Part shown: positions 55,554 to 63,768 of the stretch, in pieces
Numbering within the stretch: the first letter of the stretch is position 1
Layout of the letters: each line of letters begins with the position of its first letter
Assembly (NCBI GenBank): GCA_964249755.1
Contig: CAXUDB010000002.1
Span: 1,302,001-1,366,000, forward strand
DNA length: 64,000 nt
Reading direction: 5' to 3'
Origin: Ilyomonas sp964249755
GTDB taxonomy: Bacteria > Bacteroidota > Bacteroidia > Chitinophagales > Chitinophagaceae
Translations under genes and position numbers: made by a program
Notes under the pieces: model-generated
Seen by the model: the letters and a program-made list of their open reading frames with translations, nothing else
Told to the model about the DNA's origin: nothing
Databases searched by the model: none

Positions 55554-55657
55554 CCGAAAAGACAGCATTCATGCTTAATGATATGAGCCAATGAAAATTT
55601 TCGTTGGCTTCTTTTTTGTCCGTTACCTTTTCATTATTCATCATTAAAAACAATCTT

Positions 55658-55834
55658 ATGAAAGGCAACAACAGCGTAAAACAAACGGCTCCTAAAGCCA
55701 CTACGCATCAAAAAAGAGCAGAGAATAAAGACAACCTCGACAGCCGCAAAAATGAAGAATTTGATACAAAAGGTGACGATGTTACACACAACACCAAAGA
55801 ATACAAAAGCCTGAAGAAAAAGAGTGAGGATTAA
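55658..55834 (+). CDS. Small hydrophilic protein (58 aa)
   Basis: A 58-residue, strongly charged protein without membrane helices (KGNNSVKQTAPKATTHQKRA, then DNLDSRKNEEFDTKGDDVTH). An in-frame non-ATG start lies further upstream, but ATG 55658 is best. It precedes the lysine-rich DUF6496 gene by 79 bases. Composition is that of an intrinsically disordered protein, as seen in stress-related small proteins; no function can be given. Confidence 0.5.
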   Translation: MKGNNSVKQTAPKATTHQKRAENKDNLDSRKNEEFDTKGDDVTHNTKEYKSLKKKSED

Positions 55835-55841
55835 TTGTGCA

Positions 55842-55849
55842 TAATTTTG
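55842..55849 (+). promoter_or_regulatory. -7 box of the DUF6496 gene
   Basis: TAATTTTG fully matches TAnnTTTG and lies 64 bases before the ATG at 55914; the transcript would start near 55856. Confidence 0.4.
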
Positions 55850-55913
55850 CCTGCAATGGCAAATGTTTTGAATGAAAAAAGTAAATATTTACTAATCATT
55901 TAAAACAAACAGT

Positions 55914-56156
55914 ATGGCTAAGTATTCTAAAAAAGCCGGCGAAAAGGTTCACGAGGAAATGAAAGAAATGAAAGCCGGCACGCTCAAAAGCGGTCGTAGC
56001 GGCAAGAAAGTGACAAACCCGAAACAGGCAATCGCTATCGGTTTGTCTGAAGCCAGAAAAGATGGCGACAAAGTGCCAAAAAAAGCTACGGCTAAAAAGG
56101 CAGCCCCAAAAAAAGCAGCAAAGAAAACTGCTAAGAAAGCGGCGGCTAAAAATTAG
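55914..56156 (+). CDS. DUF6496 protein with lysine-rich histone-like tail
   Basis: An 80-residue very basic protein. The N-terminal part (KYSKKAGEKVHEEMKEMKAG, then TNPKQAIAIGLSEARKDGDK) fits DUF6496, a small family with a 'PKQAIAIGLSEAR' core. From residue 55 on it is almost only Lys and Ala (repeats of KKA and AKK), like the C-terminal tail of histone H1 and bacterial histone-like proteins. It probably binds DNA or RNA and may compact the nucleoid. A terminator follows 24 bases after the stop. Confidence 0.75.
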   Translation: MAKYSKKAGEKVHEEMKEMKAGTLKSGRSGKKVTNPKQAIAIGLSEARKDGDKVPKKATAKKAAPKKAAKKTAKKAAAKN

Positions 56157-56180
56157 GAAAAAACAAAGCTTGTTTAAATA

Positions 56181-56222
56181 AAAAGAGTAGCTTGTTTTAC
56201 AAAACAAGCTACTCTTTTTATT
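56181..56222 (+). terminator. Strong bidirectional terminator
   Basis: A 19-bp perfect inverted repeat (arms 56181-56199 and 56202-56220, core GAGTAGCTTG) with A-run and T-run sides separates the plus-strand DUF6496 gene from the minus-strand oxidoreductase gene and can end both. Confidence 0.85.
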
Positions 56223-56249
56223 TAATTAATTTGAAAATAATTATCTTAT

Positions 56250-57581
56250 TTATCCTTCCGTTTTCGGCATTGTTCCTCTGAAAGCGTCTATTTTATCAAT
56301 CTTATCCAGGTCAATTCTTTTTCCTTCGCGTGCACTTTGATAAATAGCTTCCATGATCTTCATATCCTGCAAGCCTTCTTCACCGGGTGTATAAGGCGTT
56401 TGATTACTCTTGATGCATTCTGCAAAATGGTCCATCTGCGGCGCAAACTGATCTTTATCGGGAATAGAAGGATGATGTTTGAACACATTTTTGCCTTCTG
56501 TATATTCGCCTTCTACCATCAGGCCTCTGTAAGGAAAAGCCGGGTCTAATCCCATCCAAGCTCCTTTATCGGTGACACAGCGGTAGCGCCTTGTTTCATG
56601 CACACCATAGGATGTGCTGCAATTGGCAAGCGCACCACTTGGGAAACCCATTTGCCACAACACTGCTTCTTCCACTTCTTTAAATCTTAGATCGCCCGGC
56701 GTGCTGTAAACAGTGGCTTTCACCCAAACCGGTTCTTCTCCCAAGAGGTAGCGACAAGTATTTAAACAATACAAACCAATATCAGGCAGCGAACCGCCTC
56801 CTGCCAATTTTTTATTCAACCGCCATTGCGTTGGATCACCTATATTTTGAGTATTCACTGCTTCGATTAACTTTGTATTGCCCTTCTCTTTGTTGCGTAC
56901 CCAGTCTTTTACAAACCGGTTCTTGGGCTCGTATTGAATGCGGTAAGCGATCATCAGTTTCACGTTTGCCTTTTTGCACGCATCTACCATATTCTGCGCC
57001 TCTTTCGATGTGTTCGACATAGGCTTTTCACACAGCACATGCTTGCTGGCTTTGGCAGAACGAACCACAAACTCCTCGTGCATTCCATTTGGCAACACAA
57101 TGTAAACAGCTTGTACTTCTTTATTGTCTTTTATTGTGTCGTAGTTCTGGTAGTTGTAAATATTTTTCGGATTCAGACCATATTGCGCAGCTACATTGCG
57201 TGCTTTGTTTTCATCACCGCTCACCAGTGCCACCAGTTTCGCCTTTTTGCATTGTATAATGGCTGGCAGAATTTGATTTAATGTCAGATGTCCTAACCCT
57301 ACAACCGCATATCCAATCCTTTCATCGGGTTTCGAAAATGTAGGTACAGGCGGTTTTTCTTGTTCGCTGGGGTCATCAAGCGAGGAAAGCTTAATGGGAC
57401 TTGGGTCGGGCAACAGTGCCCCGCTTCCCGTTTGCGCAGTTGCATCGCCCGCAGATACCATTCCGCTCATCAGCCCTGTGGCAAGTATCCCTTTACCTGC
57501 ATTGGTTAAGAAAGATCTTCTGTCCCATCCCTTCAGCACTGCAGCCTGGCTGGCATCATAATCCACATTTGTTTGTTCCAT
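56250..57581 (-). CDS. Gfo/Idh/MocA family oxidoreductase with twin-arginine signal
   Basis: A 443-residue NAD(P)-dependent sugar dehydrogenase-like enzyme. An N-terminal twin-arginine signal (WDRRSFLTNAGKGILATGLM) points to export, folded, to the periplasm; a Ser/Pro-rich linker follows. The Rossmann domain begins at about 85 (IGYAVVGLGHLTLNQILPAI) and contains the family element LCEKPMSNTSKEAQNMVDA; the C-terminal alpha/beta domain continues with GGGSLPDIGLYCLNTCRYLL. Such periplasmic glucose-fructose-oxidoreductase relatives act on sugars. It stands alone on the minus strand; the substrate is unknown. Confidence 0.9.
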   Translation of the reverse strand: MEQTNVDYDASQAAVLKGWDRRSFLTNAGKGILATGLMSGMVSAGDATAQTGSGALLPDPSPIKLSSLDDPSEQEKPPVPTFSKPDERIGYAVVGLGHLTLNQILPAIIQCKKAKLVALVSGDENKARNVAAQYGLNPKNIYNYQNYDTIKDNKEVQAVYIVLPNGMHEEFVVRSAKASKHVLCEKPMSNTSKEAQNMVDACKKANVKLMIAYRIQYEPKNRFVKDWVRNKEKGNTKLIEAVNTQNIGDPTQWRLNKKLAGGGSLPDIGLYCLNTCRYLLGEEPVWVKATVYSTPGDLRFKEVEEAVLWQMGFPSGALANCSTSYGVHETRRYRCVTDKGAWMGLDPAFPYRGLMVEGEYTEGKNVFKHHPSIPDKDQFAPQMDHFAECIKSNQTPYTPGEEGLQDMKIMEAIYQSAREGKRIDLDKIDKIDAFRGTMPKTEG

Positions 57582-57867
57582 AGGTTATTTCTTTTTCTAA
57601 TCTTCTTTAAAAACTATACCACTGTTGTTTTATGTACAATGTATGGTGCCGTCATTGCGAGGAACAAAGCAGTCTATGGACTGCAATACTTTCTTTTATG
57701 AGTAGTGAATAATGATTGATAAATAAAAAAGGTCAACAGGTTTATTACTCCAAATAGGCATTGCTGTGATTGTTTAATGCCTTTGCAATTAAAATAATAG
57801 TTTCAGAAAGAAACTAAATCATCATTCCAACATCTCACATACGCTCACATCATACAAGGCAGCATTG

Positions 57868-57875
57868 TACATTTG
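57868..57875 (+). promoter_or_regulatory. -7 box directly before the isoprenoid-enzyme-like gene
   Basis: TACATTTG, a full match to TAnnTTTG, ends 5 bases before the ATG at 57881. Transcription would begin at or next to the start codon, that is, a leaderless mRNA. Confidence 0.45.
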
Positions 57876-57880
57876 CTGCG

Positions 57881-58891
57881 ATGGGCTACCTGAGTGCTTT
57901 TCAAAATGTATGGAAAGAAATCAAACACCAAAAGCGGTTCAATAAAACGTTTTTATTACCCTATTTAAATGAGCTGGAAGAAAAGTACAGCGGCGTTTTT
58001 GGGGCAGAGCAAAAAAAGAAGATTATCGATTATTATGGAATGTTCATTACTTCTTTTTTGTGCAGCAGCTACAAGCGTTTGTATGGCAAAACGTTAAGCG
58101 ATGAAGAACGCAAACGCGCTACTTTATTTGGCATCCTCACACCTGTAGGCGACGATTTGTTTGATGTTGATAAAATAGACATTCAGAAAATAAGAGTACT
58201 TACTTTCGAACCGGAAACCTTTGCAGCCACTACGTTTGCAGGCAATGTGGCAAAAGAAATTCAAACCTACATGTTAAACGGGGTTCCACATTTAGATGAA
58301 TACCTGCAGGCTTCTGCCGATGTGCTGAATATACAGGCTGAAACAATCAGGCAGACTGATTCAAATATTGACATAGCCGAACTGCGACGAATTACTTATA
58401 CAAAAGGCGCCGTTTCGGTTGTTATCTATCACCAATGTCTTGATGAAGTAGCTTCCGACCAAATGCTGGATGCTTTATTTTATGTCGGTAGCCTTTATCA
58501 GTTGGGTAACGATTTATTTGATTTGTACAAAGATGTGCGCGACAATATTTATACACTGGTGAATACGTGTACCAATTTTACGCTTTTTAAACAACAGTTT
58601 CTTGATCGGGTGCGCATACAAAATGAAAAAATTATGTCCTTGCCTTATGATGCAAAAAGGAAACAGGAGTTCTGCATCATTATGAATACCATCAACGCCC
58701 GAAGCATGGTTGCCATCAACCAGTTTATCAGAACACAAAAGAAAACGGTGCAGCCGGTAAACTGGTGGAAACTAAAGCGAAAGAGCATGATTGTAGATAT
58801 GGAGCAGCCGCTTAATTTTATAGAATGGTTGTATTACATTTATAAATTGCCACGCATATTGCAACCACCCCGGCCTAGACGAAAAAAATAA
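57881..58891 (+). CDS. Class I isoprenoid/terpene synthase-like protein
   Basis: A 336-residue all-helical protein with the two metal-binding motifs of class I isoprenoid enzymes: an Asp-rich DDLFD at 91-95 and GNDLFDLYKD at 209-218, spaced as an NSE/second Asp motif (N210, D214, D218). In between is YTKGAVSVVIYHQCLDE, comparable to the conserved lysine segment of prenyl synthases. Members of this fold join or cyclise prenyl diphosphates. No signal peptide is present. Its TAA overlaps the ATG of the next gene (58889-58893), so the two proteins are made in a coupled way. The family assignment is by motif only; the substrate is unknown, and an isoprenoid role is not proven. Confidence 0.62.
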   Translation: MGYLSAFQNVWKEIKHQKRFNKTFLLPYLNELEEKYSGVFGAEQKKKIIDYYGMFITSFLCSSYKRLYGKTLSDEERKRATLFGILTPVGDDLFDVDKIDIQKIRVLTFEPETFAATTFAGNVAKEIQTYMLNGVPHLDEYLQASADVLNIQAETIRQTDSNIDIAELRRITYTKGAVSVVIYHQCLDEVASDQMLDALFYVGSLYQLGNDLFDLYKDVRDNIYTLVNTCTNFTLFKQQFLDRVRIQNEKIMSLPYDAKRKQEFCIIMNTINARSMVAINQFIRTQKKTVQPVNWWKLKRKSMIVDMEQPLNFIEWLYYIYKLPRILQPPRPRRKK

Positions 58892-60078
58892 TGCCTCATT
58901 TATTCATGCGCAAATGCACCCTGCTATATTATTTTCTTTTGTTATTGTCTTCATCTGTTTGCGCACAAAACAGCGATTCGGCGCTTATTGCAAGCCTGAT
59001 CCGTGCTATTGCGGGCGAACAAGTAAAGGGGAATAACAAAGACTTTTATGCTGGTATGTTTCCTTCCTATCGTGAATGTGGCGGGAGTCCGCACAATTAC
59101 CAGCCGGACAATAATATTTTTTACACAGCTGTGTCTGTATTTGCCCTGAAAAATATGTTGCCTTACCTGGCAGAATACAACCGCAAAAGCATAGATAGCA
59201 TTATTCAGAAAGCGGTTCAATGCTATCCTTTGTACCGCAATAAAAACGGGCTTCCTTTTTATGGGTTTTGGGCGAACCGGGATGTGATCATGCCGCATAC
59301 GTTCATATTTCAATATCTCAAAACGGTGTTTGGGCAAAGCGAGGACGCAGATGATAGCGTAATGGCTTTATTGGGATTGAATAACAATGACAGTGACAAT
59401 ACCGAACTAAAAAAGCGGATGATTGAAACAGGTAATTTATCCTCTAAGAAAGTTATTTCTACGTATAAAAAATACAGGCAAATACCGGCCTATTCTACTT
59501 GGCTGGGACAGCGGATGCCGGTTGATTTTGATTTTGGTGTGCATTGCAATATCCTGTACTTTATGCTCAAGAAAAAAATACCGTTGGTAAAACAGGATAG
59601 CGCCACCATCGCGCTTCTGCAGCATATGATCCGGAACAAAGATTATATCAAATCACCCGTTTATATTTCTCCTTACTATGTTCGCACGCCAGTTTTGCTG
59701 TACCATATCGCAAGGCTGATGGGAGAGTTTCAGATAGCTGATTTAGAACCTTATAAGTCGCAACTTGTGCAGGATATTTATCAACAGCTTCAGAAGAGTT
59801 CTAATATCATGGACCAAATTATTCTACGCACTTCGTTGTTGCGATTAGAAGCTGACGCACCGGCGTTGCCATCTTTTTCTTTAGAGGAATTTGAAAAGAG
59901 CAACCAAAAAGACTTTGTGTTCTTCCAGGCCAGAGCCGCCTTCTCCTATCCTACCCCGTTCAAGCAAGTCTTCCTTCATTGGAGCTATATTTACTATTAT
60001 TTTTATTCTCCTGCCTACTACAAAATATTATGGCTGGAATATTTGGTAGAAAAAGAAAAACAAAGTGAAAAAAAATGA
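58891..60078 (+). CDS. Exported alpha/alpha-toroid-like protein with DADD motif
   Basis: A 395-residue, mostly helical protein that overlaps the preceding stop by one base. A signal peptide precedes the mature part (from about MRKCTLLYYFLLLLSSSVC; an in-frame ATG at 58906 fits it even better). Residues 73-92 (DNNIFYTAVSVFALKNMLPY) and DADDSVMALLGL at 152-163 resemble the helical barrels of terpene cyclases and prenyltransferases, where DxDD is the catalytic acid motif of class II cyclases. The export signal argues against a cytoplasmic cyclase role, so it may be another kind of alpha/alpha-toroid, for instance acting on glycans. Function open. Confidence 0.6.
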   Translation: MPHLFMRKCTLLYYFLLLLSSSVCAQNSDSALIASLIRAIAGEQVKGNNKDFYAGMFPSYRECGGSPHNYQPDNNIFYTAVSVFALKNMLPYLAEYNRKSIDSIIQKAVQCYPLYRNKNGLPFYGFWANRDVIMPHTFIFQYLKTVFGQSEDADDSVMALLGLNNNDSDNTELKKRMIETGNLSSKKVISTYKKYRQIPAYSTWLGQRMPVDFDFGVHCNILYFMLKKKIPLVKQDSATIALLQHMIRNKDYIKSPVYISPYYVRTPVLLYHIARLMGEFQIADLEPYKSQLVQDIYQQLQKSSNIMDQIILRTSLLRLEADAPALPSFSLEEFEKSNQKDFVFFQARAAFSYPTPFKQVFLHWSYIYYYFYSPAYYKILWLEYLVEKEKQSEKK

Positions 60079-60084
60079 ATGATC

Positions 60085-60570
60085 ATGTCTGAAGACCTAA
60101 ACATTATTACCGGAACAAAAGAAGAACAATACACCGCTTTATTACCACAAATAAGTGCGTTGGTAGAAGGTGAGCCTGACCTGATTGCCAATCTGGCAAA
60201 CATCTGCGGAGCTTTGCAACAACAGTTCCATTGGTGGTGGGTGGGATTTTATCTGGTAAAAGGGGATGAACTGGTGCTGGGTCCGTTTCAAGGGCCGGTG
60301 GCCTGCACCCGCATTAAAAAAGGACGCGGTGTTTGCGGCAATAGCTGGCAGCAACAGCAAACGTTGGTGGTTCCGGATGTAGAACAGTTTCCCGGTCACA
60401 TTGCCTGCAGCAGCGCATCGCGCTCTGAAATTGTGGTGCCGGTAATTCGAGACGGTGAAGTAAAAGCGGTGTTGGATGTGGATAGCGAATACCTGGATTA
60501 TTTTGACGAAACCGATAAAAAATATCTGGAAGAAGTAGTGAACCTGATTGTATTTGATAGTTCCTTTTAA
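60085..60570 (+). CDS. msrC: Free methionine-R-sulfoxide reductase (GAF domain)
   Basis: A 161-residue GAF-domain enzyme (an in-frame ATG also lies two codons upstream) that reduces free methionine-R-sulfoxide. The family pattern is clear: HWWWVGFYLVKGDELVLGPF, GPVACTRIKKGRGVCGNSW, VVPDVEQFPGHIACSSASRS and EIVVPVIRDGEVKAVLDVDS, which contains the three conserved cysteines (in ACTRI, GVCG and IACS). It starts 6 bases after the stop of the toroid-like gene, so it is in the same transcription unit, yet has a general oxidative-stress role. Confidence 0.93.
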   Translation: MSEDLNIITGTKEEQYTALLPQISALVEGEPDLIANLANICGALQQQFHWWWVGFYLVKGDELVLGPFQGPVACTRIKKGRGVCGNSWQQQQTLVVPDVEQFPGHIACSSASRSEIVVPVIRDGEVKAVLDVDSEYLDYFDETDKKYLEEVVNLIVFDSSF

Positions 60571-60583
60571 TGAGGTGAGGCAG

Positions 60584-61216
60584 TTACTCCACTTCTGTTA
60601 TCCCGCCTGAAATTATAAACTTCATGGCTTCGGCGGCATTAATGTTATTCAATAGCCGGATTCTTTCTTTTGGTACAATATAAGTTATTCCTGAAACGGC
60701 ATAAGAATGCGGAACATAAACAACAGCATGTTCCGGCAAGCCGAAATGTAAAGCCGTCTCTTCGGTGATGAAACCTACACGCCACACTTCTATAGCATCC
60801 ACATTTACCAAAACAGGTTTATTGAACTTTCTTTTGTTGCCCGAAAAGGCTTCGAAAAAATCTTTTATAGGTGTGTAAATAAATTTGATGACAGGCGTAT
60901 GTTCCAGCAGGTATTCAAAGAGTGTGACTATCCTTCCCACAAAAAACAAAGAGGATAACCAGCCGATGAAAATGAAAAGCAGCAGGATCAGCAGTAAATT
61001 GAAGCCTGGAATAGTGATGATCCGCTTTTCAATTTCGGGGTTGTTAGGAAAGATGTTATGAATAATATTAGGCAGGATATTATCAACAAAAGAAAACAAC
61101 CACACCAACACATATATCGTGATGACAATGGGCGCTATTACAACAAGACCCTGCAAAAAATACTGCAGGGTCTTGTTGGCAATAGTACTTAAAGTTATCT
61201 TTCGCTTTAGTTGCAT
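60584..61216 (-). CDS. DUF502 domain membrane protein
   Basis: A 210-residue membrane protein: two helices (LQGLVVIAPIVITIYVLVWL, then FNLLLILLLFIFIGWLSSLF) and a soluble beta-rich domain (VLVNVDAIEVWRVGFITEET, then VYVPHSYAVSGITYIVPKER). DUF502 proteins are found in many bacteria and plants (COV/LCV-like family) and are involved in membrane traffic or envelope processes; no activity is known. It meets msrC tail to tail. Confidence 0.88.
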   Translation of the reverse strand: MQLKRKITLSTIANKTLQYFLQGLVVIAPIVITIYVLVWLFSFVDNILPNIIHNIFPNNPEIEKRIITIPGFNLLLILLLFIFIGWLSSLFFVGRIVTLFEYLLEHTPVIKFIYTPIKDFFEAFSGNKRKFNKPVLVNVDAIEVWRVGFITEETALHFGLPEHAVVYVPHSYAVSGITYIVPKERIRLLNNINAAEAMKFIISGGITEVE

Positions 61217-61241
61217 CTTTCGTATGTAATATGTAAGATTG

Positions 61242-61284
61242 AATATTTAATATTAATTCTGTTGTAGCAGGAATATTAAATATT
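61242..61284 (-). repeat. 13-bp inverted repeat between gltA and the DUF502 gene
   Basis: AATATTTAATATT (61242-61254) and its exact reverse complement (61272-61284) lie downstream of gltA on the minus strand. It is AT-only and lacks a T-run, so it is a weak hairpin or a protein-binding site rather than a clear terminator. Confidence 0.4.
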
Positions 61285-61307
61285 ACCTATTCAACTAACA
61301 ATCCTCA

Positions 61308-62633
61308 TTAGTCTCCCCAAATGTCTTCCTTGCCTTCCAGCCATAGCTTCACAACTTCGGTAGTAACTGACTTTGGACGCTCCAGCGGAAAGCCCAAAGC
61401 CCTGTCCCAACAGAGGCTTGCCAGTACGCCCAGCGCACGGCTTACACCAAAAAGCACGGTATAAAATTCATATTCTACTAAGCCATAGTGCACCAGCAAT
61501 GCACCGCTGTGCGCATCTACATTCGGCCACGGGTTTTTAATTTTTCCGAGCGATTGCAGGATGGGCGGAACGGCTTCGTAAATGTTCCAGACCGTTTGCA
61601 CCAGTTCATCATCCGGCATGTGCTTTTTGCCAAACTCCATTTGCGCGGCAAAGCGCGGATCGGTTTTGCGAAGCACTGCATGTCCATAGCCTGGAACCAC
61701 TTTGCCCGAAGTCAATGTCTTTTTCACGTATTCTTCTATCTGTTCTTTGCTAGGCAGTTTAGTATCCAGTTCCTCCTGCATTTCAAAAATCCATTTGATC
61801 ACTTCCTGGTTAGCCAACCCGTGAAGCGGACCAGCCAAACCATTCATGCCGGCAGCAAAACTCAGGTAAGGATCACTCAAAGCCGAACCTACCAGGTGTG
61901 TAGTGTGTGCACTCACGTTGCCGCCTTCATGGTCCGCATGGATGGTCATGTACAAGCGCATCAGTTCCATAAAACTTGGCTGATCGTAACCCATCATGTG
62001 GGCAAGATTACCTGCCCAGTCCAGCTCCCCGTTCGGCTCAATGTGTTTGGCTTCTTTGTATTTACGGCGATAGATATAAGCTGCCAGCCGCGGCAGGCGG
62101 GCAATCAGGTTTAGCGTATCTTCAAAAACAGGATCCCAATAATCTTTCTTATTGATGCCTTGTGCGTAAGCTTTTGCAAACACGCTTTCGGTTTGCAGCG
62201 CCATCACGCCGGTTACAAACATGGTCATCGGGTGTGCACTAAGGGGCAGAGCATCAATTGCGGCAAACACATGCGTCGGCACATTGCTGCGCCGTTGCAG
62301 CACCGAAGTAATATGATGCACATCGTCTTCGGTTGGTAATTCGCCTACCAGCATCAGGTAAAACAAACCTTCCGGCAGTGGTTCATCTCCATCAAGAGCT
62401 TTGGGAAGTTGTTTTTGCAGTTCAGGAATGGTGTAGCCACGAAAACGGATGCCTTCCTGTGCATCCAGCAGGCTTGTTTCTGACACCAGTCCGGTAATTC
62501 CACGCATTCCTTGGTAGATCTGCGCCAGCGTTACCTCGCCAATTTTATCGGCGCCATGATCTTTTAAAAGTGTTTTTATTTCCCCGTTGGCAATGTCGGC
62601 TTTCGCTTTAAATCGGTCTTTAACTATGCCCAT
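61308..62633 (-). CDS. gltA: Citrate synthase
   Basis: GltA condenses acetyl-CoA and oxaloacetate, the entry step of the TCA cycle. The 441-residue protein is of the size seen in Bacteroidota. Family features are GIRFRGYTIPELQKQLPKA, the HADHEGGNVSAHTTHLVGSA region, the active-site histidine loop GLAGPLHGLANQEVIKWIFE, and VVPGYGHAVLRKTDPR with the second catalytic histidine, followed by an aspartate in NVDAHSGALLVHYGL. The start ATG 62633 is clear. It is transcribed alone on the minus strand. Confidence 0.96.
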   Translation of the reverse strand: MGIVKDRFKAKADIANGEIKTLLKDHGADKIGEVTLAQIYQGMRGITGLVSETSLLDAQEGIRFRGYTIPELQKQLPKALDGDEPLPEGLFYLMLVGELPTEDDVHHITSVLQRRSNVPTHVFAAIDALPLSAHPMTMFVTGVMALQTESVFAKAYAQGINKKDYWDPVFEDTLNLIARLPRLAAYIYRRKYKEAKHIEPNGELDWAGNLAHMMGYDQPSFMELMRLYMTIHADHEGGNVSAHTTHLVGSALSDPYLSFAAGMNGLAGPLHGLANQEVIKWIFEMQEELDTKLPSKEQIEEYVKKTLTSGKVVPGYGHAVLRKTDPRFAAQMEFGKKHMPDDELVQTVWNIYEAVPPILQSLGKIKNPWPNVDAHSGALLVHYGLVEYEFYTVLFGVSRALGVLASLCWDRALGFPLERPKSVTTEVVKLWLEGKEDIWGD

Positions 62634-63005
62634 GACAAGTGTTTTGTTAGAGTGAAAAGAAGTTGCAACAGCTTCTTCAATAAAGGGCTAAAGGTAAAGA
62701 AGAAATGTGAAGTGAAAGAAACGATACGCGGTGAAAGAAACAGATTTGGTGTGAGGTATACCGGGTTAGCATTTTCTTTTTAACCCGGTATAATTATGAG
62801 AACAATGCCAATTATTAAGTATACTGGTTAAGGTAGTGAGGAGAGAAAGGTTAATAGCTACCAACAAACAGGGCTTGCTGCCGGAGCGGTATTTCCTGCA
62901 CGTCAGCTTGGATAAAGATATGGTGTTTAATAGAATTACTGATGTTCAGCACATGTTGGTCAAGCCGCTATGGCAGCAAACTACCTGTTAGCGGCTGTAA
63001 TATCT
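62634..63005. other. Intergenic region with decayed sequence and inverted repeats
   Basis: 372 bases. It holds an 11-bp inverted repeat (62758-62768 with 62781-62791, ATACCGGGTTA) and, on the plus strand from about 62821 to 62993, an open frame without a proper start that could be a gene fragment (LPERYFLHVSLDKDMVFN). Its right end carries a second inverted repeat (AGCCGCTA ... TAGCGGCT, about 62968-62995). Confidence 0.45.
62988..63001 (+). repeat. Left copy of an inverted repeat flanking the Coa1-like gene
   Basis: GTTAGCGGCTGTAAT (from 62989) occurs near the 3' end of the Coa1-like gene; a copy in inverted orientation (read on the minus strand as AGTTAGCGGCTATAAAT) lies near 63612-63628 beyond its 5' end. 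The gene is thus bracketed like a mobile cassette. Confidence 0.4.
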
Positions 63006-63584
63006 TCATTTTAAATCTAAATTGTCAACAGTCCAGGAACCACTTTGTTTTGTCAGCTTTGAGTTAGCACTAAAATTTCCTTTTGTCCCAACAATTGTAA
63101 ATGAAAGGTCTGCAGTTCCACCCTGTCCACCTGTGGAAATGTTGCCACCGACCAAAACGCCATAATATTTTATTGTCCCTGTCTGCGAGAGAATTTCCTG
63201 ATTGCTTTGGCAATATTGCTTTGTCGCTTCAAATGCGTCTGAACGCCTAAAGGTCAGAACCATTACGAGGACAAGCCCCATCCAAAACAAAATGCAAAAA
63301 GTCCAAAATTCTAAAATGTGTTTGAGCATGAAACTAAAATTCAGGTAAATTCTTCCGCCAGCATTAGAAGTGTTGTTCCAAACACTTCTGAATTTTGGAT
63401 AGTGTCCTCTTGTCGCACGATAGTATTTGAACCAATAGAATACTCCAATAACTGTCAAGATGGGCGATAAAATAATTCCAACGGTTGAATATGGTTGTCG
63501 TTGTTGTGCTTCACCAAAAAATGATGCACACCACATAAAACAGCTTGTAGTTACCAAAGTTCTGTGAATTGTCGGGTTTGTCAC
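63006..63584 (-). CDS. Coa1-like membrane protein (cytochrome oxidase assembly-type domain)
   Basis: A 192-residue protein with two membrane helices (TVGIILSPILTVIGVFYWF and EFWTFCILFWMGLVLVMVLTF) and a C-terminal domain after the second (FEATKQYCQSNQEILSQTGT, DLSFTIVGTKGNFSANSKLT, then SGSWTVDNLDLK) that resembles the Coa1 domain of small proteins linked to cytochrome oxidase assembly. The GTG start at 63584 is uncertain; an internal Met (MWCASFF or MLKHILEFW) is possible. The gene lies between inverted repeats in an accessory-looking region. Confidence 0.6.
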   Translation of the reverse strand: MTNPTIHRTLVTTSCFMWCASFFGEAQQRQPYSTVGIILSPILTVIGVFYWFKYYRATRGHYPKFRSVWNNTSNAGGRIYLNFSFMLKHILEFWTFCILFWMGLVLVMVLTFRRSDAFEATKQYCQSNQEILSQTGTIKYYGVLVGGNISTGGQGGTADLSFTIVGTKGNFSANSKLTKQSGSWTVDNLDLK

Positions 63585-63611
63585 TTTGTCGTTTCAGTTT
63601 GCACAGTCGTT

Positions 63612-63628
63612 AATTTATAGCCGCTAAC
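63612..63628 (-). repeat. Right copy of the inverted repeat flanking the Coa1-like gene
   Basis: Inverted partner of the sequence at 62988-63001, sharing GTTAGCGGCT followed by TAA. The copies are about 620 bases apart. Confidence 0.4.
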
Positions 63629-63768
63629 TCAAAAATAGCCGACATTATTCGCATCACCAAACTAACGGATTTACACACAATCGCCTCACAATCAATGGCA
63701 ATGAAAATGCGCCATTTCTCATTAATGTCGGCAATACACTTTGTCGCATCTGCATTTTTCTTTTTTTA

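Noticed and set aside
62758..62791. 11-bp inverted repeat upstream of gltA as a terminator
   Set aside because: No T-run follows on either strand; it may be a binding site or remnant, and is mentioned only in the region note.
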